A stretch of 64,000 bases of DNA from Streptomyces sp. AC550_RSS872 (GTDB taxonomy: Bacteria > Actinomycetota > Actinomycetes > Streptomycetales > Streptomycetaceae). A program made the translations under genes and the position numbers. Below, piece by piece: positions 6,415 through 14,537 of this stretch (positions are counted from its first letter, which is position 1; every line of letters begins with the position of its first letter). The notes beneath the pieces are model-generated. The model searched no databases. It was not told the DNA's origin and saw only the letters and a list, made by a program, of their open reading frames with translations. Location: the NCBI RefSeq assembly GCF_019049285.1, contig NZ_JAGMUL010000036.1:1-64000 (forward strand), given 5' to 3'.

Positions 6415-8844
6415 ATGAAGTCCCGTTCGACGCTTGCGAGTTGGCTGAGCAAACTCGACCGTTCCCGCCTGGCACGCATACTCGCCATGCGGAAGGACGC
6501 AGCCTCCTCCCCGGAACCACGCTCGGTGGAAGAACTGGCAGACCGTCTCCAACGTCCGGGGTCTGTGGCACTCGTCCTGCCGCAACTCACGCTGCCGTGC
6601 GTGCAGGCCGCCGAGGCGCTGGCCGCCTTGGGAGCAAGAGCGACCCGGGACAGCCTCGCGAAGTTGCTCGGCTCGACCTCCCCTGCGGCGGTACGCGCGC
6701 TGGACGCGACCCTGGAGGCGCTGTCGGATCGGGCGCTCGTGTGGCACGACGGCAGCAGGGCACTCCGCATGCCTACGCCCTTGCGGCAGGCGTGGAGCAC
6801 GCCCCTGGGACTTGACGCCCCACTGGAAGAGCTGCTGGCCGGCACCACCTCGGAGGAACTGCGCGGCATGCTGGCGGTCCTGGGTATCAAGCCACCCGGC
6901 ACCAAGCAGCAGCGACTCGCGGCTCTGGTGGAGCATCACAGTGACTCGGAACGGGTCGCCGCGTTGGTGGCGGGGGCACCGGCGGCCGCACGGAAGTTGC
7001 TTGAGCAGAGCGCCAGGTCCACGCCGCGTCAGTCTCTGTTCGTCGTGTCCGGGGCTCCTGGCCACGGTCTCCAACCAGGAGCCCGATGGGCACTCGACCG
7101 CGGGCTTCTGCTCCAGGACCGTCACCGGTACGGGCCCGTCCGGATGCCGGTCGAGGTGGCCTTGGCTCTACGGGGCCCCGATTGGCATGCTCCGTTCGAA
7201 CCTCTGCCGCCCGTCGCACAGTTGGTGCCCGTCACCTCCTCGGAGGTGGAGCGGGAGGCCGCGGTGGCCGCCACCGCGTTCGCGGCCCATGCCGCCTCCG
7301 TCCTTTCGGCATGCGCGACCGCTCCACCGACCCGGCTGAAGTCGGGCGGGATCGGCGCGCGTGAACTGGCCCGGCTCGGCAAGACCGCCCAAGCGGACGA
7401 CGCCGTCGTACGCCTCGCCCTGGAGACCGCGTACGCCGCCGGACTGCTGGCCCGCGACGGCGATCGCGTAGCTCCCACCGAGGCGTACGACGCCTGGGCC
7501 GAGCAGGAGCCCGCAGAACAACTCGCCGTTCTGCTCCGGGCATGGCGGGACCTGCCGCTCACCCCCACCCGGGCGCGCGACGAGGACAACAAAGCGCTTC
7601 CCGCGCTCGCCGGTGCGCCTGACTGCGGCGGCTGCCTTCAGGCCCGCCACGGGCTGCTCACCGCGGCAGCGGGGCTCCCGACAGGACAGGGTGTGAAGGC
7701 CGCTTCGGAGCTGGGGCCGCTCGTGGCCTGGCACCGTCCGCTCGCCGACGATGCCTCGCCCCAGGACACGGCACCATTCAGCACCTTGATCCGCGAAGGT
7801 GAACTGCTCGGCGTGCTGGCACGGGGTGCGCTGTCCCCGCTCGGTGCCCACCTGGCGGCCCACGCCGACGAAGAGCTCGACATCGTGGCCCAGCGGCTGC
7901 TGCCCCCCGCGACCACGACGGCCCGGATCGGCGCCGACCTCACCGCCGTCGTCACCGGCACCCCGTCCGCGCGACTCGCGGCACTGCTGGATGCGACGGC
8001 CGACCGGGAGACCAGTGGTACGGCGTCGGTGTGGCGCTTCAGTGCCGGCAGTATCCGCCGGGCCCTGGACGCCGGCCGCACCCCGGACGACATCACAGCC
8101 GACCTGGCAGCCGGTTCCGCCACGGCCCTGCCACAGCCGCTGACCTATCTCATCGCCGACACCGCACGAGGTCACGGCCGGGTGCGCATCGCCCCCGCGG
8201 CCTGTGTCATCCACGGCGACGCACCCGCGCTCCTGGCCGAACTCGCGGCCCACCGCGCGCTGTCCAAGCTCTCCCTGCGGCAGCTCGCCCCGACGGTCCT
8301 GGTCAGCGGCAGCCCACCCGCGACGGCTCTCGCCGCGCTCCGTGCTGCGGGCTACGCCCCGGTCGCCGAGACCGCCAGCGGAACGGTACGCATCGAAAAG
8401 CGCCTGCCACAGAGGGCCGCCGCTGCCGTCCCGCCCCCGCGAAGGAACGCCGGGCGGCGCGGGCCCCGGACCACCGCAACCCGTACCTCGGACCTGCCCA
8501 CCGAAGCCGGGATGGACGTCCTGGCCGACCGGCTGCTCAAGGCCCCGCCGACCGCACCGGAACCCGACCCGTTCGGCAGCGGGGTGCCTTTCGCGACGGA
8601 CACCGAGGAGATCGTCGCCGCATACGCGAAGCACCTGTCGTACAGCGACGTCCGCCAGGTCGCCCATGCCATCGACACCGGTGCGGCCATCACGGTCGAA
8701 TACATCGCCACCTCGGGCAACCGGACCGTACGCACCCTCAGCGACCTGGAACTCGACCCGCCCTACCTCGACGCCTGGTGCCATCTGCGCGAAGCGGAAC
8801 GCGTCTTCAGTCTCTCCCGCATCCACGGCGTGATGCCCGCGTAG
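6415..8844 (+). CDS. Helicase-associated protein (Helicase_C_3 / XPB-Ssl2-type, WYL-like C-terminus)
   Basis: The 809-residue product starts MKSRSTLASWLSKLDRSRLA; this ATG (6415) was preferred to one at 6349 because family members start here and GAGGTG lies upstream. The N-terminal half contains winged-helix-like segments (residues about 40-250) and a SAP-like LRGMLAVLGIKPPGTKQQRL. Around residues 470-700 lie the features of the Helicase_C_3 domain (TPFSTLIREGELLGVLARGALSPLG, then WRFSAGSIRRALDAGRTPDDI, then ADTARGHGRVRIAPAACVI). The C-terminus (AITVEYIATSGNRTVRTLS ... FSLSRIHGV) resembles a WYL domain, which binds nucleic acid or a ligand. There is no Walker A, so it is not itself a helicase; family members are usually thought to partner an XPB-like helicase, which is not in this window. 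VapBC follows at 92 bases. Confidence 0.8.
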   Translation: MKSRSTLASWLSKLDRSRLARILAMRKDAASSPEPRSVEELADRLQRPGSVALVLPQLTLPCVQAAEALAALGARATRDSLAKLLGSTSPAAVRALDATLEALSDRALVWHDGSRALRMPTPLRQAWSTPLGLDAPLEELLAGTTSEELRGMLAVLGIKPPGTKQQRLAALVEHHSDSERVAALVAGAPAAARKLLEQSARSTPRQSLFVVSGAPGHGLQPGARWALDRGLLLQDRHRYGPVRMPVEVALALRGPDWHAPFEPLPPVAQLVPVTSSEVEREAAVAATAFAAHAASVLSACATAPPTRLKSGGIGARELARLGKTAQADDAVVRLALETAYAAGLLARDGDRVAPTEAYDAWAEQEPAEQLAVLLRAWRDLPLTPTRARDEDNKALPALAGAPDCGGCLQARHGLLTAAAGLPTGQGVKAASELGPLVAWHRPLADDASPQDTAPFSTLIREGELLGVLARGALSPLGAHLAAHADEELDIVAQRLLPPATTTARIGADLTAVVTGTPSARLAALLDATADRETSGTASVWRFSAGSIRRALDAGRTPDDITADLAAGSATALPQPLTYLIADTARGHGRVRIAPAACVIHGDAPALLAELAAHRALSKLSLRQLAPTVLVSGSPPATALAALRAAGYAPVAETASGTVRIEKRLPQRAAAAVPPPRRNAGRRGPRTTATRTSDLPTEAGMDVLADRLLKAPPTAPEPDPFGSGVPFATDTEEIVAAYAKHLSYSDVRQVAHAIDTGAAITVEYIATSGNRTVRTLSDLELDPPYLDAWCHLREAERVFSLSRIHGVMPA

Positions 8845-8881
8845 AACTTGGCGGCCAAGACCGGGTACCCGGGCGTACCAC

Positions 8882-8930
8882 TCCAGGCATCTCGCGAGAT
8901 ATATTCGACACCATATTTGATATCAGGGAG
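8882..8930 (+). promoter_or_regulatory. AT-rich promoter/operator region of the VapBC operon
   Basis: The stretch GAGATATATTCGACACCATATTTGATATC is far more AT-rich than its surroundings. It holds imperfect inverted halves (GATAT ... ATATC) and sits directly before the Shine-Dalgarno GGGAGG of the antitoxin gene. Antitoxins of this family normally bind such a site to autoregulate the operon. Confidence 0.45.
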
Positions 8931-8936
8931 GAACTC

Positions 8937-9152
8937 ATGAGTCGGACGGTTATCGACCTGGACGACGACCTGGTCGCGGACGTGGCCAAAGCCCTCGGGA
9001 CGAAGACCAAGAAGGAGACCGTCAACACCGCTCTTCGCGAGGTGCTGGAGAGCCGACGTCGCGCTCTGGCTCTCGCCCGGCTACGGGCCGCGGCCGGGGA
9101 CGGCGCGTTCGATCTGGAGCTGTTCGAGAACAAGACGAACTACCGCCGGTGA
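8937..9152 (+). CDS. vapB: VapB-type antitoxin
   Basis: The 71-residue product MSRTVIDLDDDLVADVAKAL has the short N-terminal ribbon-helix-helix (RTVIDLDDDLVADVA) of VapB antitoxins, then TKKETVNTALREVLESRRR and a C-terminal toxin-wrapping tail ending FDLELFENKTNYRR. The ATG follows GGGAGGAA by about 5 bases. The stop codon overlaps the start of the PIN-domain toxin by 4 bases (GTGA), so the two are translationally coupled. Role: neutralise VapC by blocking its active site and repress the shared promoter. Confidence 0.88.
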   Translation: MSRTVIDLDDDLVADVAKALGTKTKKETVNTALREVLESRRRALALARLRAAAGDGAFDLELFENKTNYRR

Positions 9153-9571
9153 ACGCGGCCCAGTTCTTGATCGACACCAGCGCGCTCGCACGGTTCATGC
9201 GCGAGGACTCGGAGCAGTACGGCTGGGACCAGGCGGCAGCCGCCGGGCTCATCGCCACCTGCCCGATCACCGAGCTTGAGTTCTTCTACACCGCCCGGTC
9301 GGCCGCCGACAGGGCGCGCGGCATCGAGGACATGCGACTGATCTTCGGTTGGGTTCCCGTCGACGACCGCGCCTACGACCGCGCCTGGCAGGTCCAGGAA
9401 GCTCTCACCAAACAGGGAAAGCATCGCAGTGCGGGTGCGGTGGATCTCGTCGTCGCGGCGACGGCCGAGTTGCAGGGGCTCACCCTCCTGCACCGCGACC
9501 ACGACTTCGCCCGCATCGCGGCAGTGACCGGCCAGGCTCTCCAGTGGTACGGCCCGGAGAGCGGCAAATAG
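9149..9571 (+). CDS. vapC: VapC-type PIN-domain ribonuclease toxin
   Basis: The 140-residue protein starts at GTG 9149, overlapping the antitoxin. The PIN metal-binding acids are visible: Asp in FLIDTSALARF (residue 9), Glu in ITELEFFYTAR, Asp in GAVDLVVAATAEL and Asp in LLHRDHDFARIA. Family members cleave RNA, often tRNA or 23S rRNA, and stop translation when the antitoxin is degraded. The pair lies immediately inside the right direct repeat, 92 bases after the helicase-associated gene, and could stabilise this segment. Confidence 0.92.
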   Translation: MNAAQFLIDTSALARFMREDSEQYGWDQAAAAGLIATCPITELEFFYTARSAADRARGIEDMRLIFGWVPVDDRAYDRAWQVQEALTKQGKHRSAGAVDLVVAATAELQGLTLLHRDHDFARIAAVTGQALQWYGPESGK

Positions 9572-9583
9572 GCGGTGATGGTT

Positions 9584-9600
9584 GCAGTTCTGGTTGCATT
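9584..9600 (+). repeat. Right copy of the 17-bp direct repeat
   Basis: GCAGTTCTGGTTGCATT, 13 bases after the VapC stop. See the copy at 6184-6200 (one mismatch). Confidence 0.5.
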
Positions 9601-9638
9601 CACCCCCGTCATGAACGCGGTGGGAGCGGCAGCCCTCG

Positions 9639-12140
9639 CTAGACGGGGCCCAGATGCTGTTCCGCCCAGATGGTCTTGCCCTTCGATGTCTGGCGGGTAC
9701 CCCAGCGCTGGGTCAGTTGGGCTACCAGGAGGAGGCCGCGGCCGCCCTCGTCGTAGGTGCGGGCGCGGCGGAGGTGGGGGGCGGTGGTGCCGCCGTCGGA
9801 GACCTCGCAGATGAGGGAGGTGTCGTGGGTGAGGTGGATGAGGCGTAGCTGGACAGGGGGTTCCGCGTGCCGGATGGCGTTGGTGACGAGTTCGCTGACG
9901 ACGAGTTCGGTGACGAAGGCGGCGTCCTCCAGTCCCCAGGCCTCCAGCTGGGCCAGGGCGTCCTTGCGGGTCTGGGCGACGGCGGAGGGGTCGGACGGGA
10001 CGGCCCAGGTGGCGACCTGGCTCGCGTCGAGGGCGCGGGTGCGGGCGATGAGCAGGGCGACGTCGTCGGGTGGGCGGGGCGGGAGGAGGTCGGTGAGAAT
10101 GCTGTCGCACAGGGCGTTCAGGGTCGGCTCCGGGCCGGTGAGCAGCTGGCGGAGGCGGAGGATGCCCTCGTCGACGTCCCGGTCCGGGGATTTGATCAGG
10201 CCGTTGGTGTAGAGGGCGAGCAGGCTGCCCTCCGGCAGGTCGATCTCGGCCGATTCGAAGGGCAGGCCGCCCAGGCCCAGCGGAGGGCCGGCCGGGAGAT
10301 CGACGAGGTCGGTGGTGCCGTCGGGGCTGACCACGGCCGGCAGCGGATGCCCGGCCCGGGCCAGGGTGCAGCGCTGGGAGATCGGGTCGTACACGGCGTA
10401 CAGACAGGTCGCGCCGACCTCACCGCCGGCGCCGGTCTCGGGGTGCCGGTCGGCGGTCGGCCGGTCGTCCTCCCGGTCGGTGGACAGACGGGCGACGAGG
10501 TCGTCGAGGTGGGTGAGCAGTTCGTCCGGGGGCAGGTCGATGTCGGCGAGGGTGCGCACGGCGGTCCGTAGCCGGCCCATGGTGGCGGAGGCGTGGATGC
10601 CGTGGCCGACGATGTCGCCGACGACCAGGGCCACCCGCGCCCCGGACAGCGGGATCACGTCGAACCAGTCACCGCCGACGCCGGCGTGCGCGCCCGCCGG
10701 GAGGTAGCGGGAGGCGACCTCCACCGCCGCCTGCTCGGGCAGCCGCTGCGGCAGCAGACTGCGCTGGAGCGTGACCGCCGTGCCGCGTTCGCGGGTGTAG
10801 CGGCGGGCGTTGTCGATGCAGACGGCCGCCCTGGCCGCCAGTTCCTCGGCCAGCACCACGTCGTCCTGCTGGAAGACCTGCGGTCGGCGGTGGCGGGCGA
10901 GGACGGCGACGCCCAGCGTGGTGCCGCGGGCCGACAGGGGAACCGCCATCACCGAGTGCATGCCGAACTCGCGGACCCGGGAGGCCCGGACGGGGTCGCG
11001 GGCGACCAGCGCGGTGATCGCGGGGTGCGTCATCTCGTACACCCTGGCCTGTCCCGAGCGGAGCGTCTCGACCTGTGCGGAGCCCTCCGGGTACGCGTCC
11101 GCGGACCCGAGGGCGACGACCGCCTCCGGTATGCCCGGGGTCACGGACTGGTGGGCGGCGCGGCGCAGCACGAGCGGCCCGGCCGGGGTGCCGGACCCCG
11201 GGAGCGGCTCGTGCGGCTCGTGCGGGTCGTCGAGGGAGGTCAGCAGGTCGACGCTGACGAAGTCGGCCAGTTCCGGGACCGTCACGTCCGCCAGCTCCTG
11301 CGCCGTACGCATCACATCGAGGGTGGTGCCGATCCGCCGGCCGGCCTCGGCGATCATCTGGAGGCGCTTGCGGGCCCAGTACTGCTCGGTCATGTCGTGC
11401 GCGGTCAGGCAGACGCCGCGCACCTCGCCCTTCGCGTCGCGCAGCGCCGACATGAAGACCGACCAGGCGTGCTCGCGGGGCTCACCGGCGAGGCGCAGGA
11501 AGTTCTCGTGGTACTGCGGCTCGCCGGTCTCCAGCACGCGCGCCATGCTCTGTTCGGCCCGGTCGCCGGCCGGGCCGTCCACGATCTCGTTGACGCGCAG
11601 CCCCAGCATGTCCCGCTCGGTGAGGGCTGTCGTACGTTCCATGTCCGCGTTGGCGCGGCGCAGGCGCAGACGGGTGTCGTAGAGAGCCAGCGCGCAGCAC
11701 GGGGACTGGGCGAAGCTCCAGGTCACGAAGGTGTCGTCGAGCGGCTCGGGCCGCTGCCCGCTCAGGGCGGAGACCAGAAGCCATTCGCCGGGGCCCGCAG
11801 CTGCCCTCGCCCCGGCTTCCGTCTCGCGTGTCCTGTGGTGCGCCAGGACCTTGATCTCCAGCCGTCGGCCGTCGCGGTGCCGGACGGAGACGTCGCCGTG
11901 CCACCTGGGCAGCCGCGCGAAGGGAGGCAGGTCCTCGGCGGGGACCGGGTCGGCCAGCAGTTCGGCCGCCGGGCGCCCCACGATCTGGTCGGCCGCGTAC
12001 CCCAGCAGACGTTCCGCCCCCGCGTTCCAGCCGGTCACCATGGAGCGTTCGTCGACGGTGACGCGGGCCGTGAGGGCCTCGCCGACCACCTCGTCGATCG
12101 GCCGTGCCGTCGTCCGACCGGTGATGACGGGCTCGTCCAT
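9639..12140 (-). CDS. PAS-PAS-GAF-SpoIIE phosphatase with C-terminal HATPase domain
   Basis: An 833-residue, cytoplasmic multidomain regulator typical of Streptomyces. Domain order: PAS (about 20-130, with NAGAERLLGYAADQIVGRPA), second PAS (145-255, ending in DMTEQYWARKRLQMIAEAGR), GAF (260-440, ending VCIDNARRYTRERG), PP2C/SpoIIE Ser/Thr phosphatase (455-670, with the metal-site motifs GGDWFD and VGDIVGHG and the later RPPDDVALL), then an RsbW-like ATPase (690-830) with N-box ELVTNAIRH and GGRGLLLV. The combination suggests dephosphorylation of an anti-anti-sigma factor and an embedded anti-sigma kinase. ATG at 12140. The gene is monocistronic; its upstream 87 bases are pyrimidine-rich and reach the glycosylase gene, transcribed the same way. 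Confidence 0.93.
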   Translation of the reverse strand: MDEPVITGRTTARPIDEVVGEALTARVTVDERSMVTGWNAGAERLLGYAADQIVGRPAAELLADPVPAEDLPPFARLPRWHGDVSVRHRDGRRLEIKVLAHHRTRETEAGARAAAGPGEWLLVSALSGQRPEPLDDTFVTWSFAQSPCCALALYDTRLRLRRANADMERTTALTERDMLGLRVNEIVDGPAGDRAEQSMARVLETGEPQYHENFLRLAGEPREHAWSVFMSALRDAKGEVRGVCLTAHDMTEQYWARKRLQMIAEAGRRIGTTLDVMRTAQELADVTVPELADFVSVDLLTSLDDPHEPHEPLPGSGTPAGPLVLRRAAHQSVTPGIPEAVVALGSADAYPEGSAQVETLRSGQARVYEMTHPAITALVARDPVRASRVREFGMHSVMAVPLSARGTTLGVAVLARHRRPQVFQQDDVVLAEELAARAAVCIDNARRYTRERGTAVTLQRSLLPQRLPEQAAVEVASRYLPAGAHAGVGGDWFDVIPLSGARVALVVGDIVGHGIHASATMGRLRTAVRTLADIDLPPDELLTHLDDLVARLSTDREDDRPTADRHPETGAGGEVGATCLYAVYDPISQRCTLARAGHPLPAVVSPDGTTDLVDLPAGPPLGLGGLPFESAEIDLPEGSLLALYTNGLIKSPDRDVDEGILRLRQLLTGPEPTLNALCDSILTDLLPPRPPDDVALLIARTRALDASQVATWAVPSDPSAVAQTRKDALAQLEAWGLEDAAFVTELVVSELVTNAIRHAEPPVQLRLIHLTHDTSLICEVSDGGTTAPHLRRARTYDEGGRGLLLVAQLTQRWGTRQTSKGKTIWAEQHLGPV

Positions 12141-12226
12141 GATCGTTCATCTCGCTCTCGCCGGGATGCCGGGGGGCGGACGCGTCGCCCACGGCTCACG
12201 CCCCCTCCCTCCTCTCTCGCCCTCCC

Positions 12227-13039
12227 TCACCCTCCCTCCCTCTTCCCATCCCCCTCCCCGCCTCCCTGACACCCCGGGCACCACACCGTCGTACGACCCC
12301 CCACCCGCGACCGGCGCAGAGCGGTGCCGCAGCGAGGACAGTGCGGGTCGGGGCTGTCGCGGTGGCCGGTGAGCCAGGTGGGGCGTGGGGGGACTCGGCC
12401 CGCGGTGACCGCGGGGCGCAGGGTGCGGCGCATCTGGGTGTAGAGGCGGCGGCGTTCTGGCTCGGTGAGGGCGTTGGCCGGGGTGGCGGGGCGCAGCCTC
12501 GCGCGCCACAGGATCTCGTCGGCCAGGAGATTGCCGAGGCCGGCCAGGACCGACTGGTCGATCAGGACCGCCTTGACACGGCCGCGGTGCGAGGCGAGCA
12601 CGGTCTCGAACTCCTCCCGGTCCACCGTGAGGGCGTCGGGGCCCTGGGCCGCCAGCAGCCGTGCGACGTCGGAGTCGTCGTGGGCCAGCCAGAGGCCCTG
12701 GAGTTTGCGCTGGTCGCGGTAGCGGAGCTGGCGGTCGCGGGCCAGCGTGAACAGGACGCGGTCGTGGGGTTCGGGCGCGTCGTCCGGGTGGGCGCAGAGC
12801 AGCAGGCCCGTCATGCCGAAGTGCAGCGCGAGAGTCGGGCCGCCGGTGCGGGCCAGCAGCCACTTGCCGTGCCGCTGCGTCCCGGTGATCCGGCGGCCCT
12901 CCAGCGCGTCCCGCAGGCCCCGCGCGCTCACCCCGTGCAGGACGCCCGTGTCACGTACGTCGACGCGACGGATGACCCTGCCCTGCGCACAGGACCGGAG
13001 CACCTTGCGGAAGCCCTCGACGTCCGGCAGCTCAGGCAT
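12227..13039 (-). CDS. Fpg/Nei family DNA glycosylase/AP lyase
   Basis: The 270-residue product begins MPELPDVEGFRKVL, giving the catalytic Pro2 and Glu3 of the family after Met removal. The conserved Lys (RHGKWLLA) and HFGMTG follow. The middle carries the helix-two-turn-helix VLIDQSVLAGLGNLLADEILWRA, and the C-terminus a zinc finger with HCPRCG and WCPGCQ. It excises oxidised bases in base excision repair. Tandem low-complexity residues (GGGEGDGKREGG) follow the finger, encoded by a pyrimidine-rich strand. Whether it prefers 8-oxoguanine (MutM) or pyrimidines (Nei) cannot be settled from sequence. Confidence 0.93.
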   Translation of the reverse strand: MPELPDVEGFRKVLRSCAQGRVIRRVDVRDTGVLHGVSARGLRDALEGRRITGTQRHGKWLLARTGGPTLALHFGMTGLLLCAHPDDAPEPHDRVLFTLARDRQLRYRDQRKLQGLWLAHDDSDVARLLAAQGPDALTVDREEFETVLASHRGRVKAVLIDQSVLAGLGNLLADEILWRARLRPATPANALTEPERRRLYTQMRRTLRPAVTAGRVPPRPTWLTGHRDSPDPHCPRCGTALRRSRVGGRTTVWCPGCQGGGEGDGKREGG

Positions 13040-13140
13040 GGGGGACGGCCTTCGGGGCGTGGATGCCGCGCACCTTTACTGTTTGCCCGGTTTAGGGTGC
13101 TTTGCACCTCACGATGCCCTCGCCCCTGCCAGCACAGGTA

Positions 13141-14487
13141 TCAGCGCCTCTTGAACTCCACCGGCCCCGCGTTCATCTCCACCGTGCCGTCCGCGTGGAG
13201 CACCGGGCGGCGCTCGGTCATCCGGCCGCTGTAGGCCTCGACATGGTGGATCGCGGCCCCGTCGGACTCGGTGAAGTCGACCAGGGCGATGGCCACCCAG
13301 TACCGGGTCTTGGTGTTCTCGAAGAGCGGCACGGTGACGGTCGAGCCGCGGCCGTCGGTGACCACGACCTTCGCGCCGAAGCTGCGGAAGGAGCCGAAAC
13401 CGTTGCTGACCGCGGAGTAGGCGCAGAGCAGGACGTAGCCCTGCTGGTCGGGGCGGACGATACGGAGGGTCTCGCGGCCGGGGACCCTGGCGTCGCCGTC
13501 GAGGCGGATGAAGGGGTGCTTCTTCCGGGAGCCGAGGCGCTTGTAGTAGACGACGTCCGCGCCCTTGCCCTTCCTCGCCGTGTCCGCCTCGGGCGCGGGG
13601 CGCGACTTCTTCTTCGGCGTGATGACGGTGCCGGGCGCCTGGTCGCCGCGTACCGCCTTGGACGCCGGCACGAACAGGGCGTAGAGATCGAGGTCGGCGC
13701 CCCGCCTGCGGCGCTCGTCGCTGCCGCCGTCCCACTCCAGCGTCGCCGTGACCACCAGCTCGCGGTCCCCCTTGTCCAGGCTCATCGAGACCTGGCCGCC
13801 CTTGTCGAGGCTGATCCTGCCGAGCGGGGGCTTGCGCAGGTTCATGGGGGACGTGGCCGGGGCCGGGGCAGGCCGTATCTGTACCTCGTCCGCCTGCCGC
13901 GAGGGTTCCTCCGCCTGCCGCGAGGGTTCCTCCGCCTGCCGCGCGGGCTCCTCCGGCGCCTCGGGCTCCTCCTCCGCCACGTCTATCCCGAAGTCGGTGG
14001 CGAGCCCCGCCAGCCCGTCGGCGTACCCCTGGCCGATGGCGCGCAGCTTCCAGGCCTCGCCCCTGCGGTAGAGCTCCAGCAGGAGCACGGCGCGTTCGCC
14101 GTCGGTGAGGGCGGGCGGGCGGAAGTGCACGGGGTCCGCGCCGAGTGGGGAGGCGCGGACGAGGACGTCCTTGACCTCGCGGAAGGTGCGGCTCGCGTCG
14201 TCGGGGTCGCAACTGCCGACCAGGACCACCCGGTCCACGTCCGCGGGGAGCGCGGCCGGGTTCATCTCGACCCGCTCCGGACCCTCGGCGTCGGCCGCGA
14301 CGTGCCGTACGGCACCGGACTCGGCGGACGGCTGGTTGTAGAAGACCAGGTCGTCGTCGGACCTGACCTTGCCGTCCGCCGCCACCAGCAGGGCGCTGAG
14401 GTCGACGGTGCCGCCCACGGCGTGCAGTTCGGCGACGAGAGGGCCGGAGCCCACCACGATGTTCCCGCCCTTGGTCAGCTCCGGCAT
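13141..14487 (-). CDS. TerD-family protein with two TerD-type domains
   Basis: The 448-residue product starts MPELTKGGNIVVGSGPL. A first TerD-like half (1-165: LVFYNQPSAESGAV, VLVGSCDPDDASRTF, VLLLELYRRGEAWKLRAIGQGYADGL) is joined through an acidic linker with a threefold repeat of AEEPSRQ to a second calcium-binding type half (RISLDKGGQVSMSLDKG, ADLDLYALFV, FIRLDGDARVPGRE, WVAIALVDF). TerD proteins belong to tellurite/stress-response and surface-associated calcium systems; the exact role is unknown. The start was taken at the first ATG matching TerD N-termini. The linker repeat is encoded by a 21-bp tandem repeat near 13886-13950. Confidence 0.9.
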   Translation of the reverse strand: MPELTKGGNIVVGSGPLVAELHAVGGTVDLSALLVAADGKVRSDDDLVFYNQPSAESGAVRHVAADAEGPERVEMNPAALPADVDRVVLVGSCDPDDASRTFREVKDVLVRASPLGADPVHFRPPALTDGERAVLLLELYRRGEAWKLRAIGQGYADGLAGLATDFGIDVAEEEPEAPEEPARQAEEPSRQAEEPSRQADEVQIRPAPAPATSPMNLRKPPLGRISLDKGGQVSMSLDKGDRELVVTATLEWDGGSDERRRRGADLDLYALFVPASKAVRGDQAPGTVITPKKKSRPAPEADTARKGKGADVVYYKRLGSRKKHPFIRLDGDARVPGRETLRIVRPDQQGYVLLCAYSAVSNGFGSFRSFGAKVVVTDGRGSTVTVPLFENTKTRYWVAIALVDFTESDGAAIHHVEAYSGRMTERRPVLHADGTVEMNAGPVEFKRR

Positions 14488-14537
14488 GCCGCCCCCGCCC
14501 TCGAAAGCCCCCGACGAATGTCCTCCCACCCTGCCAC

